Shown here: in pieces, positions 23,151-36,516 of the stretch
Layout of the letters: each line of letters starts with the position of its first letter
Position numbering within the stretch: the stretch's first letter is position 1
From: Bisporella sp. PMI_857
Taxonomy: Eukaryota; Ascomycota; Leotiomycetes; Helotiales; Helotiaceae
Length of the DNA stretch: 64,000 bases
NCBI GenBank assembly: GCA_021307315.1
Contig: JAJSPD010000034.1
Location: 124,001-188,000, forward strand
Direction: 5' to 3'
The notes under the pieces: model-generated
What the model was told of the DNA's origin: nothing
Database searches by the model: none
Seen by the model: only the letters and a program-made list of their open reading frames with translations
Program-made: the position numbers and the translations under genes

Positions 23151-24233
23151 TGAAATGGCTGTAAAAATATATTCAATGCAAGGAAGAATTTGGCATAGCG
23201 AGGCGTTGAGGCGAACGATTATGACAATGGCTTCGAGCTCTTCTTAGACGGAACCAAATTATTTTAGATTTGCATCACATAGCAATGTAGCATAGTATAT
23301 ATGTAATGATTATAATTCTGGGGATTACCAAAACTGCCTTCACGGATGCATTATAGGTTCCAAACCAACGACTAGTGGCTGCGCAAGATGGCAAGTTTTT
23401 TAAAGCCAAAGGTACTGGAGTCATCAACGCTGGCCGAATGAGTAAGCGGGTGGGTAGGTTTAGTTACACACGTGACTTTTGATTACATCATTCTAGATGC
23501 CTCGAGCCACTCAAGCAAAGGTATAGCTATTAGATTTCCTTATGCCGGGCTGGCTGCTTGACATGGCAATGAAAAGACACATTTGACTGGGGAGGGGCGA
23601 CCAAATTGAGCATCTGGTAAGATGAGGGGGATCTCCTAAGCTAGAAATGGCTTATAAACCAGATACTGGATCATTGATGATTTTGGCGTGCCACCTCAGC
23701 GATGATTTGATTACAGAGCGGACTCGTGGATGTCTGTTGTTAGTGGTAGACGATGAAAATACAGTAAATGATTTTCAACAGAGTAAATATATTGTGTTGT
23801 GCTATACTGTAACAGTAGTATACTGAGTATTGAATGAATGAATGAATAAATAAATAAATATAAAATGGATTTTTCATGTTTTTGTGGGCGATAAGCATCG
23901 GCGCTAAACCACTCCGGGACAAATCAACCCCTCCTTCCCTCGCCTGCTGTGGGCACTTACCTGCACTTAAAAGTCTTCTTCCAAAACTGAAAACTCCCCC
24001 CCCCGCCACAACCGGGTCACTTCTCTTTACCCTGCCTCTCCCTCTACCTTAACTTTCAACCTCACCCATCGAAAACAAATACCCTCAATCTCTCATCGTG
24101 TATCTTGTAATATCTCAGCTGCTGTGGCCAGTCCAAGCAGCTCTAGATATTATCATAACTTACTCGGTGGAAGTTACCCCACCCTCAAATATCCTGCACA
24201 CAGTAACCAGCTTTACCAAGCACAACCGTCAAG
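23151..24233. promoter_or_regulatory. Csf1 3' flank and eEF2 promoter/5' leader
   Basis: The left half has no coding signal. From about 23930 to 24070 the plus strand is strongly pyrimidine-rich (CCCCTCCTTCCC, TCTCCCTCTACC), as is common upstream of highly expressed fungal housekeeping genes. A C9 run lies at 23996-24004. The start codon context before 24234 is CGTCAAGATGG. Confidence 0.55.
23831..23860. repeat. tetranucleotide microsatellite (TGAA)4(TAAA)3
   Basis: Four TGAA units are followed by three TAAA units with no interruption. It lies between Csf1 and eEF2, outside coding sequence. Confidence 0.9.
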
Positions 24234-27062
24234 ATGGTCAAGTATGTTTTCTTATATGTCCTCAACCTCATCCACCAGCGGCGGCAGTAGCATACGCCCG
24301 ATACCATTGCAATGAGTGAGCGCAAGCGCCAACCTGGAACTACTCGCAACTTTAACAACAGCATGGCTGCCACGCTCCTCTTGCTTCGGATTTAACACAA
24401 TAGAAATTTGCTAACCATTTGTGCGAAATGTAGTTTTACCGTCGAAGAGGTTCGCGCCTTGATGGACAAGGCTACGAACGTTCGTAACATGTCCGTCATT
24501 GCCCACGTCGATCACGGTAAATCAACCCTTACCGATTCCCTCCTCTCAAAGGCCGGTATTATCTCCGCCGCAAAGGCTGGTGATGCGCGAGCCACAGACA
24601 CTCGTGCAGATGAGCAGGAGCGTGGCATTACAATCAAGTCTACCGCCATCTCCCTATACGGAAATCTGACAGATCCTGAGGATCTCAAGGACGTTACACA
24701 AAAGACTGATGGTCCCGATTTCCTCATCAACTTGATCGATTCTCCCGGTCACGTTGATTTCTCCTCTGAGGTTACGGCCGCCCTCCGTGTCACTGATGGT
24801 GCTTTGGTGGTTGTGGATACTATTGAAGGTGTGTGTGTGCAGACTGAGACTGTGCTCCGACAGGCTCTTGGTGAGCGTATCAAGCCCGTTGTTATCATTA
24901 ACAAGGTCGACCGAGCTCTCCTTGAACTCCAGGTCTCAAAGGAGGACCTTTACCAGTCTTTCTCGAGAACCATTGAGTCCGTCAACGTTGTTATCTCTAC
25001 CTACTTCGACAAGACTCTTGGTGACTGCCAAGTTTATCCATATAAGGGAACTGTTGCATTTGGTTCAGGTCTCCACGGCTGGGCTTTTACCGTGAGACAA
25101 TTTGCTCAGCGTTATGCCAAGAAGTTTGGTGTTGACAGAAAGAAGATGATGGAGCGTCTTTGGGTAAGTTCCTTCTAACCATGAAGGATTATTTTTTGCA
25201 CTTTTCTGATTTCCTTAGGGCGACAACTACTTCAACCCCCACACCAAGAAGTGGACAAACAAGAGTACACATGAGGGTAAGGATTTAGAGCGTGCTTTCA
25301 ACCAATTTATCCTTGATCCAATTTTCCGAATCTTCGCTGCAGTCATGAACTTCAAGAAGGATGAGATCTCGACTCTCCTTGAGAAGCTTGCTATCAAGCT
25401 CTCTTCCGAGGACAAAGAGAAGGAGGGCAAGGCACTTCTTAAGATCATCATGCGAACTTTCCTTCCCGCTGCTGATGCGCTTTTGGAGATGTTGATTCTC
25501 CACTTGCCATCTCCAGTCACTGCCCAAAAGTACCGTGCCGAGACATTGTACGAAGGACCTCCAGATGATGAGGCTTGCATTGGTATCCGCGATTGCGACC
25601 CCAAGGCTCCTCTCATGTTGTACGTCTCAAAGATGGTGCCCACTTCTGATAAGGGTCGGTTCTATGCTTTCGGTCGTGTCTTTGCTGGTACAGTCCGCTC
25701 AGGATTGAAGGTTCGCATCCAGGGTCCTAACTATACCCCTGGTAAGAAGGATGATCTTTTTATCAAGGCAATTCAGCGCACTGTTCTCATGATGGGAGGC
25801 AAGGTTGATCCCATCGATGATGTCCCTGCTGGAAACATTCTCGGTTTGGTTGGTATCGATCAGTTCTTGTTGAAGTCCGGAACTCTCACCACCTCCGAGA
25901 CTGCCCACAACTTGAAGGTCATGAAATTCTCCGTCTCCCCTGTCGTTCAGCGTTCAGTCGAAGTTAAGAATGCCCAGGATCTTCCTAAGCTTGTCGAGGG
26001 CCTCAAGCGTCTGTCAAAGTCCGATCCTTGCGTATTAACTCTCATCAACGAATCCGGCGAGCACGTCGTTGCTGGTGCTGGTGAGTTGCACTTGGAGATC
26101 TGTCTTAAGGATCTCGAGGAGGATCACGCCGGTGTCCCACTCCGTATCTCCGACCCAGTCGTCTCCTACCGTGAGACTATCACTGCTAAGTCTAGCATTA
26201 CCGCCCTTTCGAAATCTCCTAACAAGCACAATCGTCTGTACATGATCGCTGAGCCACTTGACGAGGAGGTTTCCAAAGAGATCGAGGCTGGAAAGATCAG
26301 CCCCCGTGATGATTTCAAGGCTCGTGCCCGTATCTTGGCTGATGACCACGGATGGGATGTCACCGATGCTCGTAAGATTTGGTGCTTCGGACCCGATACC
26401 AGCGGCGCCAACTTGTTGGTTGATCAAACAAAGGCTGTTCAATACTTGAATGAAATCAAGGACTCTGTTGTTTCTGGTTTCCAGTGGGCTTCACGTGAAG
26501 GACCAATCGCTGAGGAGCCAATGCGATCGTGTAGATTCAACATCATGGATGTGACTCTCCACGCCGATGCCATTCATCGTGGTGGTGGACAAGTTATTCC
26601 AACTGCTCGTCGTGTATTGTACGCTGCTGCTCTTCTTGCCGAGCCAGCCCTACAGGAGCCTGTCTTCTTGGTCGAGATTCAAGTTCCCGAGAGTGCTATG
26701 GGAGGTGTCTATGGTGTTCTCACTCGCCGCAGAGGTCACGTCTTCAACGAAGAGCAAAGACCAGGAACCCCTCTCTTCACCATTAAGGCCTACCTCCCCG
26801 TCATGGAATCGTTCGGTTTCAACGCAGCTCTCCGCCAAGGTACTGGTGGTCAAGCATTCCCACAATCCGTTTTTGATCACTGGCAAATCCTCCCTGGTGG
26901 ATCTCCTCTCGATGGAACTTCGCTGGTTGGTAAGATTGTACAGGAGATGCGTAAGCGCAAGGGAATTAAGGTTGAGGTTCCAGGTGTTGAAAACGTAAGC
27001 TATTGTTCCTACTAATTAACGTATCACGCTAACATCATTCCAAGTACTATGATAAGCTTTAA
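24234..27062 (+). CDS. EFT2: translation elongation factor 2 (eEF2)
   Basis: Four exons: 24234-24241, 24434-25163, 25219-26994 and 27045-27062, giving 843 residues, the usual eEF2 length. This GTPase drives ribosome translocation in the cytosol. Visible motifs: G1 AHVDHGKST, the switch I segment [15 protein letters not shown]3 DSPGHVDF, G4 NKVD, and [12 protein letters not shown] carrying the diphthamide histidine, which falls at residue 699 as in yeast. The last exon supplies only the terminal YYDKL. The first exon is just 8 nt (ATG GTC AA); the junction rebuilds the universal start [14 protein letters not shown]. The first intron is long for this genome (192 nt). Codon use is visibly C-ending and regular compared with neighbours, as expected for high expression. 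Convergent with the RBM26/27-like gene, with 579 bp between. Confidence 0.97.
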
Positions 27063-27641
27063 AAGCACCATATCCTTGAAAGATTCCCTCAACTCCATTA
27101 CTGCGTTGCATCTCGTCCCCCTAAGACTGTCGCCAGCGAACTCAAGATTTCTCGGATTTTGATGAGACAAATGGCGTCATTTTCCGGTTGATAGATGACT
27201 GGCGCGAGAATATACCGAACACCTTGTGAGGCAATCTCACGAAAATGTCATTTTTCCTTTCCTGTTTGCTATGGATTTATCTCAATTCGAGTGTATTTAG
27301 CCGCATGAGAATTGAAAAAAAAAGAACTGTGAACAAATATCTGCTGCCTGCCTGTGATTTTCATGCTCTCATTGCCTGTTAACAAGTGGAAAGATCAAGA
27401 ATGCGTGATTCATCTGGTATATTCAAAAGTTACTCGGGGACTAAATTTCATCTTGCCAATTTTCACAACATATAGAGGCTTTAGAAGGTTAGGATGATAC
27501 AAAACGAAGTTGCCCAAAAATGGTATCATTGTAGACTCGTAACCTGCGTCCTATTTTACAATAAAGTACAACTCCCTCCCAAGCTTTTGAGACGACCCAT
27601 GCTATATTCCCGAATCCCACTACCGTCCCTACAGCAAACGC
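27063..27641. other. convergent 3' flanks of eEF2 and the RBM26/27-like gene
   Basis: No coding signal. It includes an A9 run near 27316. Both transcripts must end in this 0.6-kb interval. Confidence 0.6.
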
Positions 27642-29992
27642 CTACTGATTCGCCCAATCGCTGTCATCCGCAACGTCGTAGTCGAAATTCTCGGCCGCAT
27701 GCTCGTATCGTGTGGGTGTTGGCGCCGAAGCCATCGCATCGCCTTCGTCCATCGCGGAGTCTTCGATGGTCTTTGGTTTCACAGGCGCCAGGGGCGTTTG
27801 AACCCAGGAGAGCTCAACTTTGCCAACGGGTAGGAGATCGCCGGCTGGCGCACTGCCCATGAACTTCTCGGCGGTGTAGCGGTCTTTGAAGAGGACGGTG
27901 GTGAGGTCCGGAGATATGTCAATCTCGGCCGTACTGTCGATTGTCTTTGTTTATTAGCTTTTTGTCAGTGGAATTGGAGGAGAAGATTGGAGACTTACGA
28001 AGAGATGTTCACGCAGCGATTCTTGCTTCTCCGTAACTGTGAAATCTACACCCTTGATGCCCACTTTCTTAGTCCGGTTATCGAGTTTGTAGGCCCCTCC
28101 GCCTCCAAATGGAGCGCCGCCACGGCCTCGAAAGCCGCCTCTGAAACCTCGTGGTGCAAACGTGCCTCGACCTCTAAAGTCACCCCGTCCACGGCCCCGT
28201 CCTCGACCTCGACTTGCCCAAGGCTCGCTAGCGGTGAGTGTTGTATCAAGACCTAATGACTGGGCCTCGGCTTCCAGTTTCGCAAGCAGCTTAGCAGCCT
28301 CACTCATGCCTTCTGATGCTTTTGGTGCCGTGCCATTTGCGGCAACTGGAGCAGGACTTGCTGATTTCTTGGCGCTCATCGCAGCTATCTTGGCCATGAG
28401 CTGTCTCTTTTCTTCAGCCTGACTTTCCAAACGCTTCTCAAGATCTAGTCGTGCAGCATCCACTTCCTGTTTCTTTTTCATCTTCTCTTCGTGAGCCTTC
28501 TGGGCTTCTTCTTGCTTCTTGGCAAACTCAACTGGATCAATCGCCGGTTCTGACGGTTGTCTTGGAACTAGAGTTACATCTTCTGCCTTTGTTCCATTCG
28601 ATGGTTTTGGTGCTCCATTTCCAAGCTGTTGTGGCAAAGATTCCAGATTTATATACCAGTATACCTTGACAAACCTGTTATCAAATATAACCTTGGGAGA
28701 GTCATATGCATTCTTTGCTCCCTGATAGTCATCATATTTGACAATAGCCAGCCTCTTGTATGGCCGCATTGTAACTTCAACAATGTTACCAAACTGGGAG
28801 AAAAATTCCTTAACATGTGCCTCTTCAAACTTCTCTTCTGGAATCTGCTCAACCACAATTGTTGTTCTCGTTTTATCAAAGTTCGGTCTGTCTGAAGAGA
28901 ACTCAGCCCGACCTCCACGTCTGCTTAGCGTATGTCCCCCGCGATCAGAACCTCTGCCACGTGGAAATCCGCCTCTGCCTCTTCCTCTATCACCGCCTTG
29001 CAATGCGTTGGAGCCAGCTGTCTGGCTATTGCTTTCTATTCCTGTCATTAGACTTGAATTGCTTGGATCATATTCATCCATGGGAGTAGTAGGCGGCACA
29101 AAAACGGAATCCTGGCCATGCTCAAATTTACAGGAGCTTCCTCGAACACAATATCCCTTCTGGTCATAATCTCTGCATCGTGGTTTCGAAGATTGAGCCG
29201 GACCTTTATTCATAGGAGATATTGGTGGCAAGCCCATGGCTTGTTGTAATTGCTGCATGGCTAGTAAGGCTGCGAGAGGATTGTTTGGGTCTAATGGAGG
29301 CATTCCTGGTGGTGGGCTAGGCATCGGAGGCATACCAGCAAAGTTCGGTGGAGGCAAGCCTTGGGGATTTACGGGAGCCCCTCTACCCATGTAACCCCCT
29401 CGATCATTTATATTGTTGAAGCCTCCACGACCCGTATTACCTCCTGTTGGACCTCCTCTCCGTGGCTGCTTGTACGCCCTTCCATTTAGGTCCCCTCCGG
29501 GCTGATATCCCCTATCCTGTGCGTCTCCGTCTCCGCGATCATTGAACGAGCGTTTTTTGGAACCATTCTGTGGTCCCAACGGCGCGCCGGGCACACCTAC
29601 TGGCATACCACCAAATGCAGGAAGAGCAGGTCCAGTGGGAGGCGCAAACGGTGCCGAAGCTTTGCGAGATGGGGCTGGCGGAGCGCCAGGCAAGTATGAT
29701 TTGTAGTGGAGGGCATCGAAGACGTCTTGCACGAAGGCGGAAGAGCCGTCCTCCAGAAAATTGCCGATTTCATGTTCGCAGAGAGCTCGAACAGCCTCGA
29801 CGCTTCCTTCATGGCGTAAAAGCGCAAGCATATAATCTGCGAGAACATCTGGATCTGCATCGGAGCTGCGAAAGTCATCTGTTAGCTGTTTACTGCGGTC
29901 AAATTTGGTTCTCCGGTGTGCACTCACGTATCCTTCAGCCTGGTAATAATCCAGTTCTTCAGATGATCTGCATCGCTTTCTGGAAATAACAT
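27642..29992 (-). CDS. RBM26/27-like (Rmn1-like) CCCH zinc finger and RRM RNA-binding protein
   Basis: Three exons on minus: 29992-29928, 29865-27999 and 27944-27642, giving 744 residues. The N-terminus (MLFPESDADHLKNWIITRL, then DADPDVLADYMLALLRHE) is the PWI-like helical domain of RBM26/27 proteins. A Pro/Gly-rich linker follows, then one CCCH finger at about 252-270 (C-x8-C-x5-C-x3-H). An RGG-rich stretch precedes a single RRM near 355-425 (TTIVVEQIP...RLAIVKYDDYQGAKNAY). A charged coiled-coil segment and a second long RGG box come next, and a conserved acidic tail ends DDSDWANQ. Fission yeast Rmn1 and animal RBM26/27 work with nuclear RNA surveillance (MTREC/PAXT), feeding RNAs to the exosome; this role is inferred from the family. 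Both introns keep phase and give family-like junctions. Confidence 0.88.
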
Positions 29993-30649
29993 GGCGAGAA
30001 CTATTATTCAAGAAGATGGGTGGACTTCGAAATAGATTAATTTATCATTGCAGTTGCAAATAAGCTGTATGAGTTTGTATTTGTTTGCGCTTGATAATAT
30101 TCCAGTTATCTGAGGTCGCGAGTTTACGCTGGAAATCGTGTCTGCCAAAAGTGGGTCTGCAACACTTTATAATGCCAAGCTGCGACTGGTCGGTGGGAAC
30201 CTACACTGTAGTGAATGGAGTTTAGAATTACTAGGGCTAGTATAACCATTTCAATCACTCTTGAAGAATCACAGTGTTCATTAGAGTCATGTTTGACACC
30301 ACCCCATCAAGAAGTGTATTCGGACAGCGATGAACTTCCCTCTCTGCGCTAAGGCAAAAAGAATGCACAATAATTTCTATGACCACCTTCACTTTGACTT
30401 TCATTCAGGAGACCCTAAAAAATATCAAACACAATATGATCGTGCGCCATGCAATTCATTGCTGTGGGTATACATGCTTTAAACACAGAACCCGACCCCC
30501 CTTACCCATACCAGCCTCCCCTTCGGTTTTTTGGTCACATTTTTGTTCATGTGGTCATGTTTAAAATACAAAGAATCCTTATATACACAAGTCGATCCTT
30601 ACGTGCCTTTCATCATTTATTCGTTAAACTGGTGACTCAATTAATTGGA
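29993..30649. other. intergenic between two tandem minus-strand genes
   Basis: Promoter side of the RBM26/27-like gene and 3' flank of the transcription factor gene. AT-rich and without a supported frame. Confidence 0.6.
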
Positions 30650-33600
30650 TCATGATGGCTGGCCACCGATCAGCCCAATGCAGTTCGTAAGTAGAGTTGC
30701 GGCCTCATGCAACAGTTCCCATCTTGTCTTCTCAAATACACTGCGGAGGACCATGAGCAATCCGGTGCAGCCATTGAAACCTCGCATCGATTTAAGCTCT
30801 TCTGGAGAACGTACGCCACCAAGCCGGCGAAGATAGGCACGCATGTCGCGGACTTGTTCATTAAAGTTTCCTGGAGGAAGTTGCGAGGTATTCGGTCCCT
30901 CCAACGCGTACCCGTAAGACCAGACTATCAGAGCTGCAAAATACAACACCCATGGTCGATTGAGCAGGCCGTCGTCTCGAGCCGAGTAGTCAAATGGCGC
31001 GTCATCATAATGCATGTTTGATGTTGAAGACTCCTCTGGAAGGAGAACAGTGCAAAGAAAGCGCAGAGCATACCATGTTGCATCGCGAGCCTTGGCTGTT
31101 GGTGCCCAATTGTCTTTCATGCGGCGCTGCGCGCTGTTCAAGTCCTGGGCGCCGATGGTGCGGCCCAGGAGTCGTTTTGCTCGGGCAAATATCTGGCAAT
31201 CTACGATGTCGACGTGCATTGCCATGTGTGCCAAGTGATGAAGTACTGTCCTTCCTTGGAATACCAGATTGTCCTCCTTTCTGTCAGAATGGACATACGG
31301 TGTAGGCACACTGTCAACAGTTTTGTGCAAGGATCGATCAAAATCAAGTTTCCAAAGATCAAATGCCTTAGTGAGAGATCCCCTCCACTTATCACGCCCA
31401 CCCAGAGCCTGTGAAACCCCAAGAGAATTGACTTGTAAGTCCCTTTGATTCATATGCCAGCTCACACTCAAAAGCCCAGCCATCAGTATAGTCCGTCCGA
31501 AAGAATTGGTCCTGACTTCCTGCGCATTGAGTGTTCGCTTTAGGCCTTCCAGAAATGAGATGGGCTTTACACCATTCGCATGTAAAGTGGCTTCGATCCT
31601 TCCAACCTCGGCACTATTAGTAGCATTCCAAAGTGCTTCGTCACATGGGAGTGGAAGCCTCATTTCGTGTGCAACCATTACTGTAGAATGACCAAACATG
31701 GTAGCGTGGGTAGAATCAATAACGAAAGCAGCGAAAGCAGCACGTCTCGTTGCCTCATTGGTGATCCAGTGATTCCACCATTCATCTGGTGTGTTTGCGC
31801 CGGAGGCAGACGACTGCCGAGAGCCATTCAGGCCTTGTTTGTCATCCCTGACGCTAGGAGGGGAATCCAAGGCAGATCTACCAATGAGTGAACTTCCACG
31901 ACGCATCAATGTTATAGTGGTTGCGTGATGGATGTGAGCTCTCTCATGTAACGCTCTCGTTGAATACATCTTCTCATACAGCTCTAGCAAAAGCAAGGCC
32001 TGGAACACCCAAAGCTTCGCAGGTGGCCGGAAATGATAATCACTAAAGATTTCCCATCGAAGATGCCTGTGAAGTGTAGAAAGTTAGCCTTCGTCTACAT
32101 TGATTTTAAGAAGCGTCACATACCAGGCTAAAAAGTTAGACAGCTCTGCACCGGCCTGAGTAACTTCATACCCATGCATCTTATCTAGCGAGGCTGCGCC
32201 AATGGCCATCATGGCAATCAAGAGAAGATTCGGTGTCTTATCAGGCGAGAATGTGGGCTTGTGTACTGTTCCTCATGTTAGCACCTCCTCCATGTATATG
32301 ACAGCGCCGATTCTAGGTTGTGAACTGGTGCCGGAATAGCACATTCATGAACTTACAAATCGGCACTTGCTCGCTGAAATGATACCAGTAACTCCCTATA
32401 TAAGTTTGCATCATCTTGCGGCTCATCATATGACCGTCGTCACTGCGGTCACCCTCGAGAAGGGCCTCCTTTTGTCTTGCGACAGGTGCATGATCAGTTT
32501 CGTTGAAGCGATCCTTGATCAGATCGATGATCGCCTGACTCTTTTCTTCAGAAAGCACAGTTTCCGGTAGACTTGTATCAAGCAGGCTTGTCACCGCCAT
32601 TGGGTGGAGTGGTTGTTGGTTAGCAGGGAAAAAGCCACCAAGACTCATATCATTGGAGAAGTATGGAGCATAGTACTGATTCTGCGCATCGGGATAATTT
32701 GCGTATCCAGGCTGGCTCATTTGACCCATGGGCGAGGTGGTATCCACATGTTGCCCGCTGAACAGATATGCTACAAAGTCCTCAGGGATAGCAAACGGCG
32801 ATCTATTATAGCCCTCGCCACCAAAGACTGGCATCGTATTTGGTGCAGCCATTTGATCTAGGTGCATCAGCTCGACCCCTGATTGCTGATGTTGAATGCC
32901 TTCGCTAGAATAATCTGTTGACATTGGTGTTGCGTATGCAGGTTCAGATTCATGCTTAGGCGCAGTGGAAGCAGCCGAGTTGAAGCTCGGGGGTGGAAGA
33001 CTAAAAGGCGGAAAGTTTTGTTGGCTCACATAGCTTTGCGGACTTGGTTGGTTATTATGGTAACTGTGATTCCCGGATCCTGATGAGAGCACTCCGTAAG
33101 GTCCGACATGTGTTTGCAGGGGAGGTCCACCAGGACGCACAAACTCAACAGGCTTTGCATCAGAGACCCCAAAACTTGAATGACGTTGAGTCCGCATATC
33201 AGGTGTGTTGTGCGAGGACTCGTGATTTCTAGGGATATGATCACTATTGGAGCGCTTGAATGTGAAATTGTCACCTCCATTGGTTGATGAGCCTGAGTAT
33301 GTTCCCGATGATGGATTCGTTGTTGGCGAATATGAGCTTGCGTGCATCTCTACCGGAGACTGATACTGAAGTTGATTGGTCCTAGACTTGACAAGATTCG
33401 ATCTTATAACTTCAGGAGAGTGTGACCCATGCAACATAGGCGGCTTAGTATCCGTCACTAGCGAATTGTGACCCAACATAGAATCCTTTCTATGTAGTTG
33501 AGATCCTTTGGCGGTATGGCGGTCTCGATGCCTGTTACAAAGATCCTGCCGAACAAAGGTGCGGTTGCAGTCTGGAAAATCACAGTTGTAGATTTGCTTT

Positions 33601-34023
33601 GGGGTATGGTTCAACTGGTGACGATATCTATAGGAACGAGTCAGCAGGACTTTCTGATTGAGCGTGCAGCGGTACATACAAATGCTCGGCTCTAGAGTAG
33701 CTTTTACCACATCCTTCTTGTGGGCATTCAAACTTTTTGTCCAGGCCTTTGCGACTCCTTCGCCGCTTTCGAGTTGGTCCATCGGTCCCAGAAGAGTGAC
33801 CATCTACTACCTCAACCTCATCCTCAACGGGTGAAGTCTCTTCTACAGCCCCTTCTTTGTCCTTGCTGATGCGACTCTTGCGCCGTCCTCGATTCTTATC
33901 TTGAGGGTCCATCTCCGGTCTGCGTTGTAGGCTAGGATCATTGACCTGGGGTATTGGAGGATTGTCGAGTTGTGATTTAATTCTAGGGAACTTAATGGAT
34001 TGGGCGGGCAGAATCGAAGTCAT
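30650..34023 (-). CDS. C2H2 zinc-finger transcription factor with Fungal_trans domain
   Basis: Four exons on minus: 34023-33680, 33627-32357, 32265-32124 and 32066-30650, giving 1057 residues. Two adjacent classical C2H2 fingers follow a basic KRRRSRK stretch. Finger 1 has C100, C105, H118 and H122; finger 2 has C130, C135, H148 and H152 (both C-x4-C-x12-H-x3-H). The first intron falls inside finger 1 and splicing is needed to complete it. A long Ser/Pro/Gln-rich region of about 300 residues follows. Then comes the fungal-specific regulatory domain (PF04082-like), recognisable from VPILHKPTFSPDKTPNLLLIAMMAIGA and AFAAFVIDSTHATMFGH. Such proteins are nuclear regulators, many of carbon, lipid or stress genes; the target set cannot be read from sequence. 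The protein ends just before 30650 with GLIGGQPS. Confidence 0.88.
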
Positions 34024-34868
34024 AGTCTTAGTCTCGCCGCCGTTCGATGCGTATAGGAGGTATTCAGCATTGATATATTGCAGACGGGTGGTTGCACACC
34101 ACGTTCGAGGGAGGCTTGGTGCAGAGTTGTTTCGTCTTGCGGTGCTCTGGAAGGTGATTTACATCTGCTAAAAATTGCAAGCGCGTCAGGTCATGCTAAA
34201 TGTTACAAGTCACTCGCGATGCTCCCCGCATAGCATGGGCGCACAGGATAGCATACCGCCAGATCAAGCTCATGAACTTACTACAGACGTGTGTACAGGA
34301 TTCAGTTCCTGCGACTGCGAACCCTCCCAGTCAATTGGCTCGGGACTCGACTAGATCATGCCGATGTCCGGGTCCAAAAATCGCTTTCCTTGGTGCCCCT
34401 CACGTCGCAATACACAGTGAACGTGCACCCAAAATAAGAATGAACCGGACGAGGGTGAATTCAAGCTTCGAGTAGTGTAATGGAAGAAATAGATGGGACG
34501 TGATGTTCCGTGGGGATAGAAAAGGTTGAAGTGGAAAGGTGGAATGGAGAGGTCCCCCCACTGGTAGTGGATGGATGCTGGGTTTCTTCACTTAAATACT
34601 GGGCTGACCAGGATGATTACTCCTTCAAAGTGGCTCCTCTCGGCTCTAGTGGGCATCAAGCCTAAGCCCGTGCGGAATAATTGAGCCAGGTTGCACAGAA
34701 CTAGGTCCGTAAAAGGTAGCATATGCTCCCCCTCCAGGCATGCGGACGGTATGGGCGGGCTGGCTTGCGGGCTTGCTGGGTTGGGCTACAGTAGTTTACT
34801 TACTGTACAGTAGTTGTAGCCAGTTCCAGGCTCAGGGAACCATAGGTGATGATTATAAACCCACCTTC

Positions 34869-34895
34869 TTTTTTTTTTTTTTTTTTTTTTTTTTT
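34869..34895. repeat. T27 homopolymer
   Basis: Uninterrupted run of 27 T on plus, about 0.85 kb upstream of the transcription factor start codon. Such runs are prone to length change and to assembly error. Confidence 0.95.
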
Positions 34896-34988
34896 GCCAT
34901 CAAAAAGGTCATCATGAATGGTTTGATTTTTACAGGTCTGAGAGAAGGAGGCTCAGGGAGATCCCCAGAGCTTACCTCCCCCTCCCCT

Positions 34989-35001
34989 CCCCCCCCCCCC
35001 C
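34989..35001. repeat. C13 homopolymer
   Basis: Run of 13 C at the end of a C/T-rich tract starting near 34976. Confidence 0.95.
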
Positions 35002-36462
35002 AGGGGCCCAAATAAACAAGACTGACTCTACACAGGACAGTACTGTGTAAAACCCATCCCCATGATGATTAAAGGCTAGTCCCAGTGCTCTGGACTTATT
35101 TAGTACAGGACAATAAATTAAGGCCATACCCGCCCTAACCCCACCTAGGCTCAATCGCTAAAACGAAGGGCCAACCACCCTAAATTCGCCCTCAGCTCCG
35201 AGCCCACATACTCAGAACCCTCGCTTGACGCTAAAATAGCTTGTTAGACATAGCAAAAGAAACGCTGAAGTTGTGTGGTATAGATCAACTGGCCGATGCG
35301 CCTTCTAGAAGGCACAAATGGATTATAAATGGGCATCAGTTGTAGCCCCTTGGGAGCTGCACCTCATCTCGATGTTTGGCTGGATAAAAAAAAAAAGAAG
35401 AAAGGCTCTAGGCGTCACCTGCTTCGCTCCCTGCCGTTTGTCTCAAATCACACGCGACGATCCGGGCTACCATGGCCCATGGCATGCACCAATGTCTGCA
35501 GTTGGTAAAGAGGCTTTTTGGTGTCTGACTTTTACCATGGTAACATTGATAACGAACACCCAAGTACAGTATACGCTGTGTACAGCATTGGTTATGAGCT
35601 TTGGTAAGATCCTAGAAGTATCATTTGGCTAGACAAATATGTCAGTACATCAAAGCTCCAACGGTAGACTTTTGGACGTAGATCCGCCACAGAGCATATA
35701 TAGGTATAGACAAGGTACACAACGTGGATGTTCAACACATGTTACACGCTCTAGCACTCTGTCCCACCGAAAATCTGTGGCTGGAGAAAAGTGAGGGTTA
35801 ATGGTCTGCATCGCATGTGGCACATCTTTTGATCTTGAACACTAGAAGGGAAGGATGTTACCAGTGATTAACATAAAGTGTGCAATGTAATAGCTATACC
35901 ACCAGCATTGAATATACAGTTATACACAACTTGGACCAACAACATGTCCATGAGATGTACGATCTGCGAGCGGAAGCTCCCCATCTATGTTTCGCGGGCA
36001 TGTTTTCTCTGCTTTACGTTTACCACGTCAGCTTGTTGTGGTTAAAGCTAGGCATGCAGGAGCACATTGCTGGATGACATAAATACATGCAACTGGCATG
36101 GACTCGAGCAAGGATCAAAGCAGCACACGGAAACAAAGCAAGAGTATTCAATGATGAATGCAATTTGCCATTTGGGTTACTGGTGTACCAACTCTTGGGC
36201 CGTACAAGGCATGAAAATTGCAAGGAAGATAGATGGGATTGCAAGGTCCGACCATCGGAAAGATATTATTATTATTATTGCACGTAGCCCAGCGAACAGG
36301 TACAAAAATACTTCTGCCGGACTTCATGCAAAGCGTTGCTTTTTTCGAAGGGATTTTCTCCTCGGCCTAGGCGCACCAGAGGGCTTGGTTTGTCGCCTGA
36401 TGAGGGTGGGTTTGGGGAGAGACGGCGAGACACGAGACAAACGAGTTTGATGGGAATGGTAA

Positions 36463-36516
36463 CCCCCCCCCCCTTCTAGGAGTGAGATGGGGGGCAGGGG
36501 GGGGGGGGGGGGGGGG
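36463..36516. repeat. paired C11 and G20 homopolymers
   Basis: C11 at 36463-36473 and G20 at 36497-36516, separated by 23 bases. Strand-complementary G and C runs this close could pair as a hairpin, and the G run could form a quadruplex. No coding frame crosses them convincingly. Confidence 0.9.
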
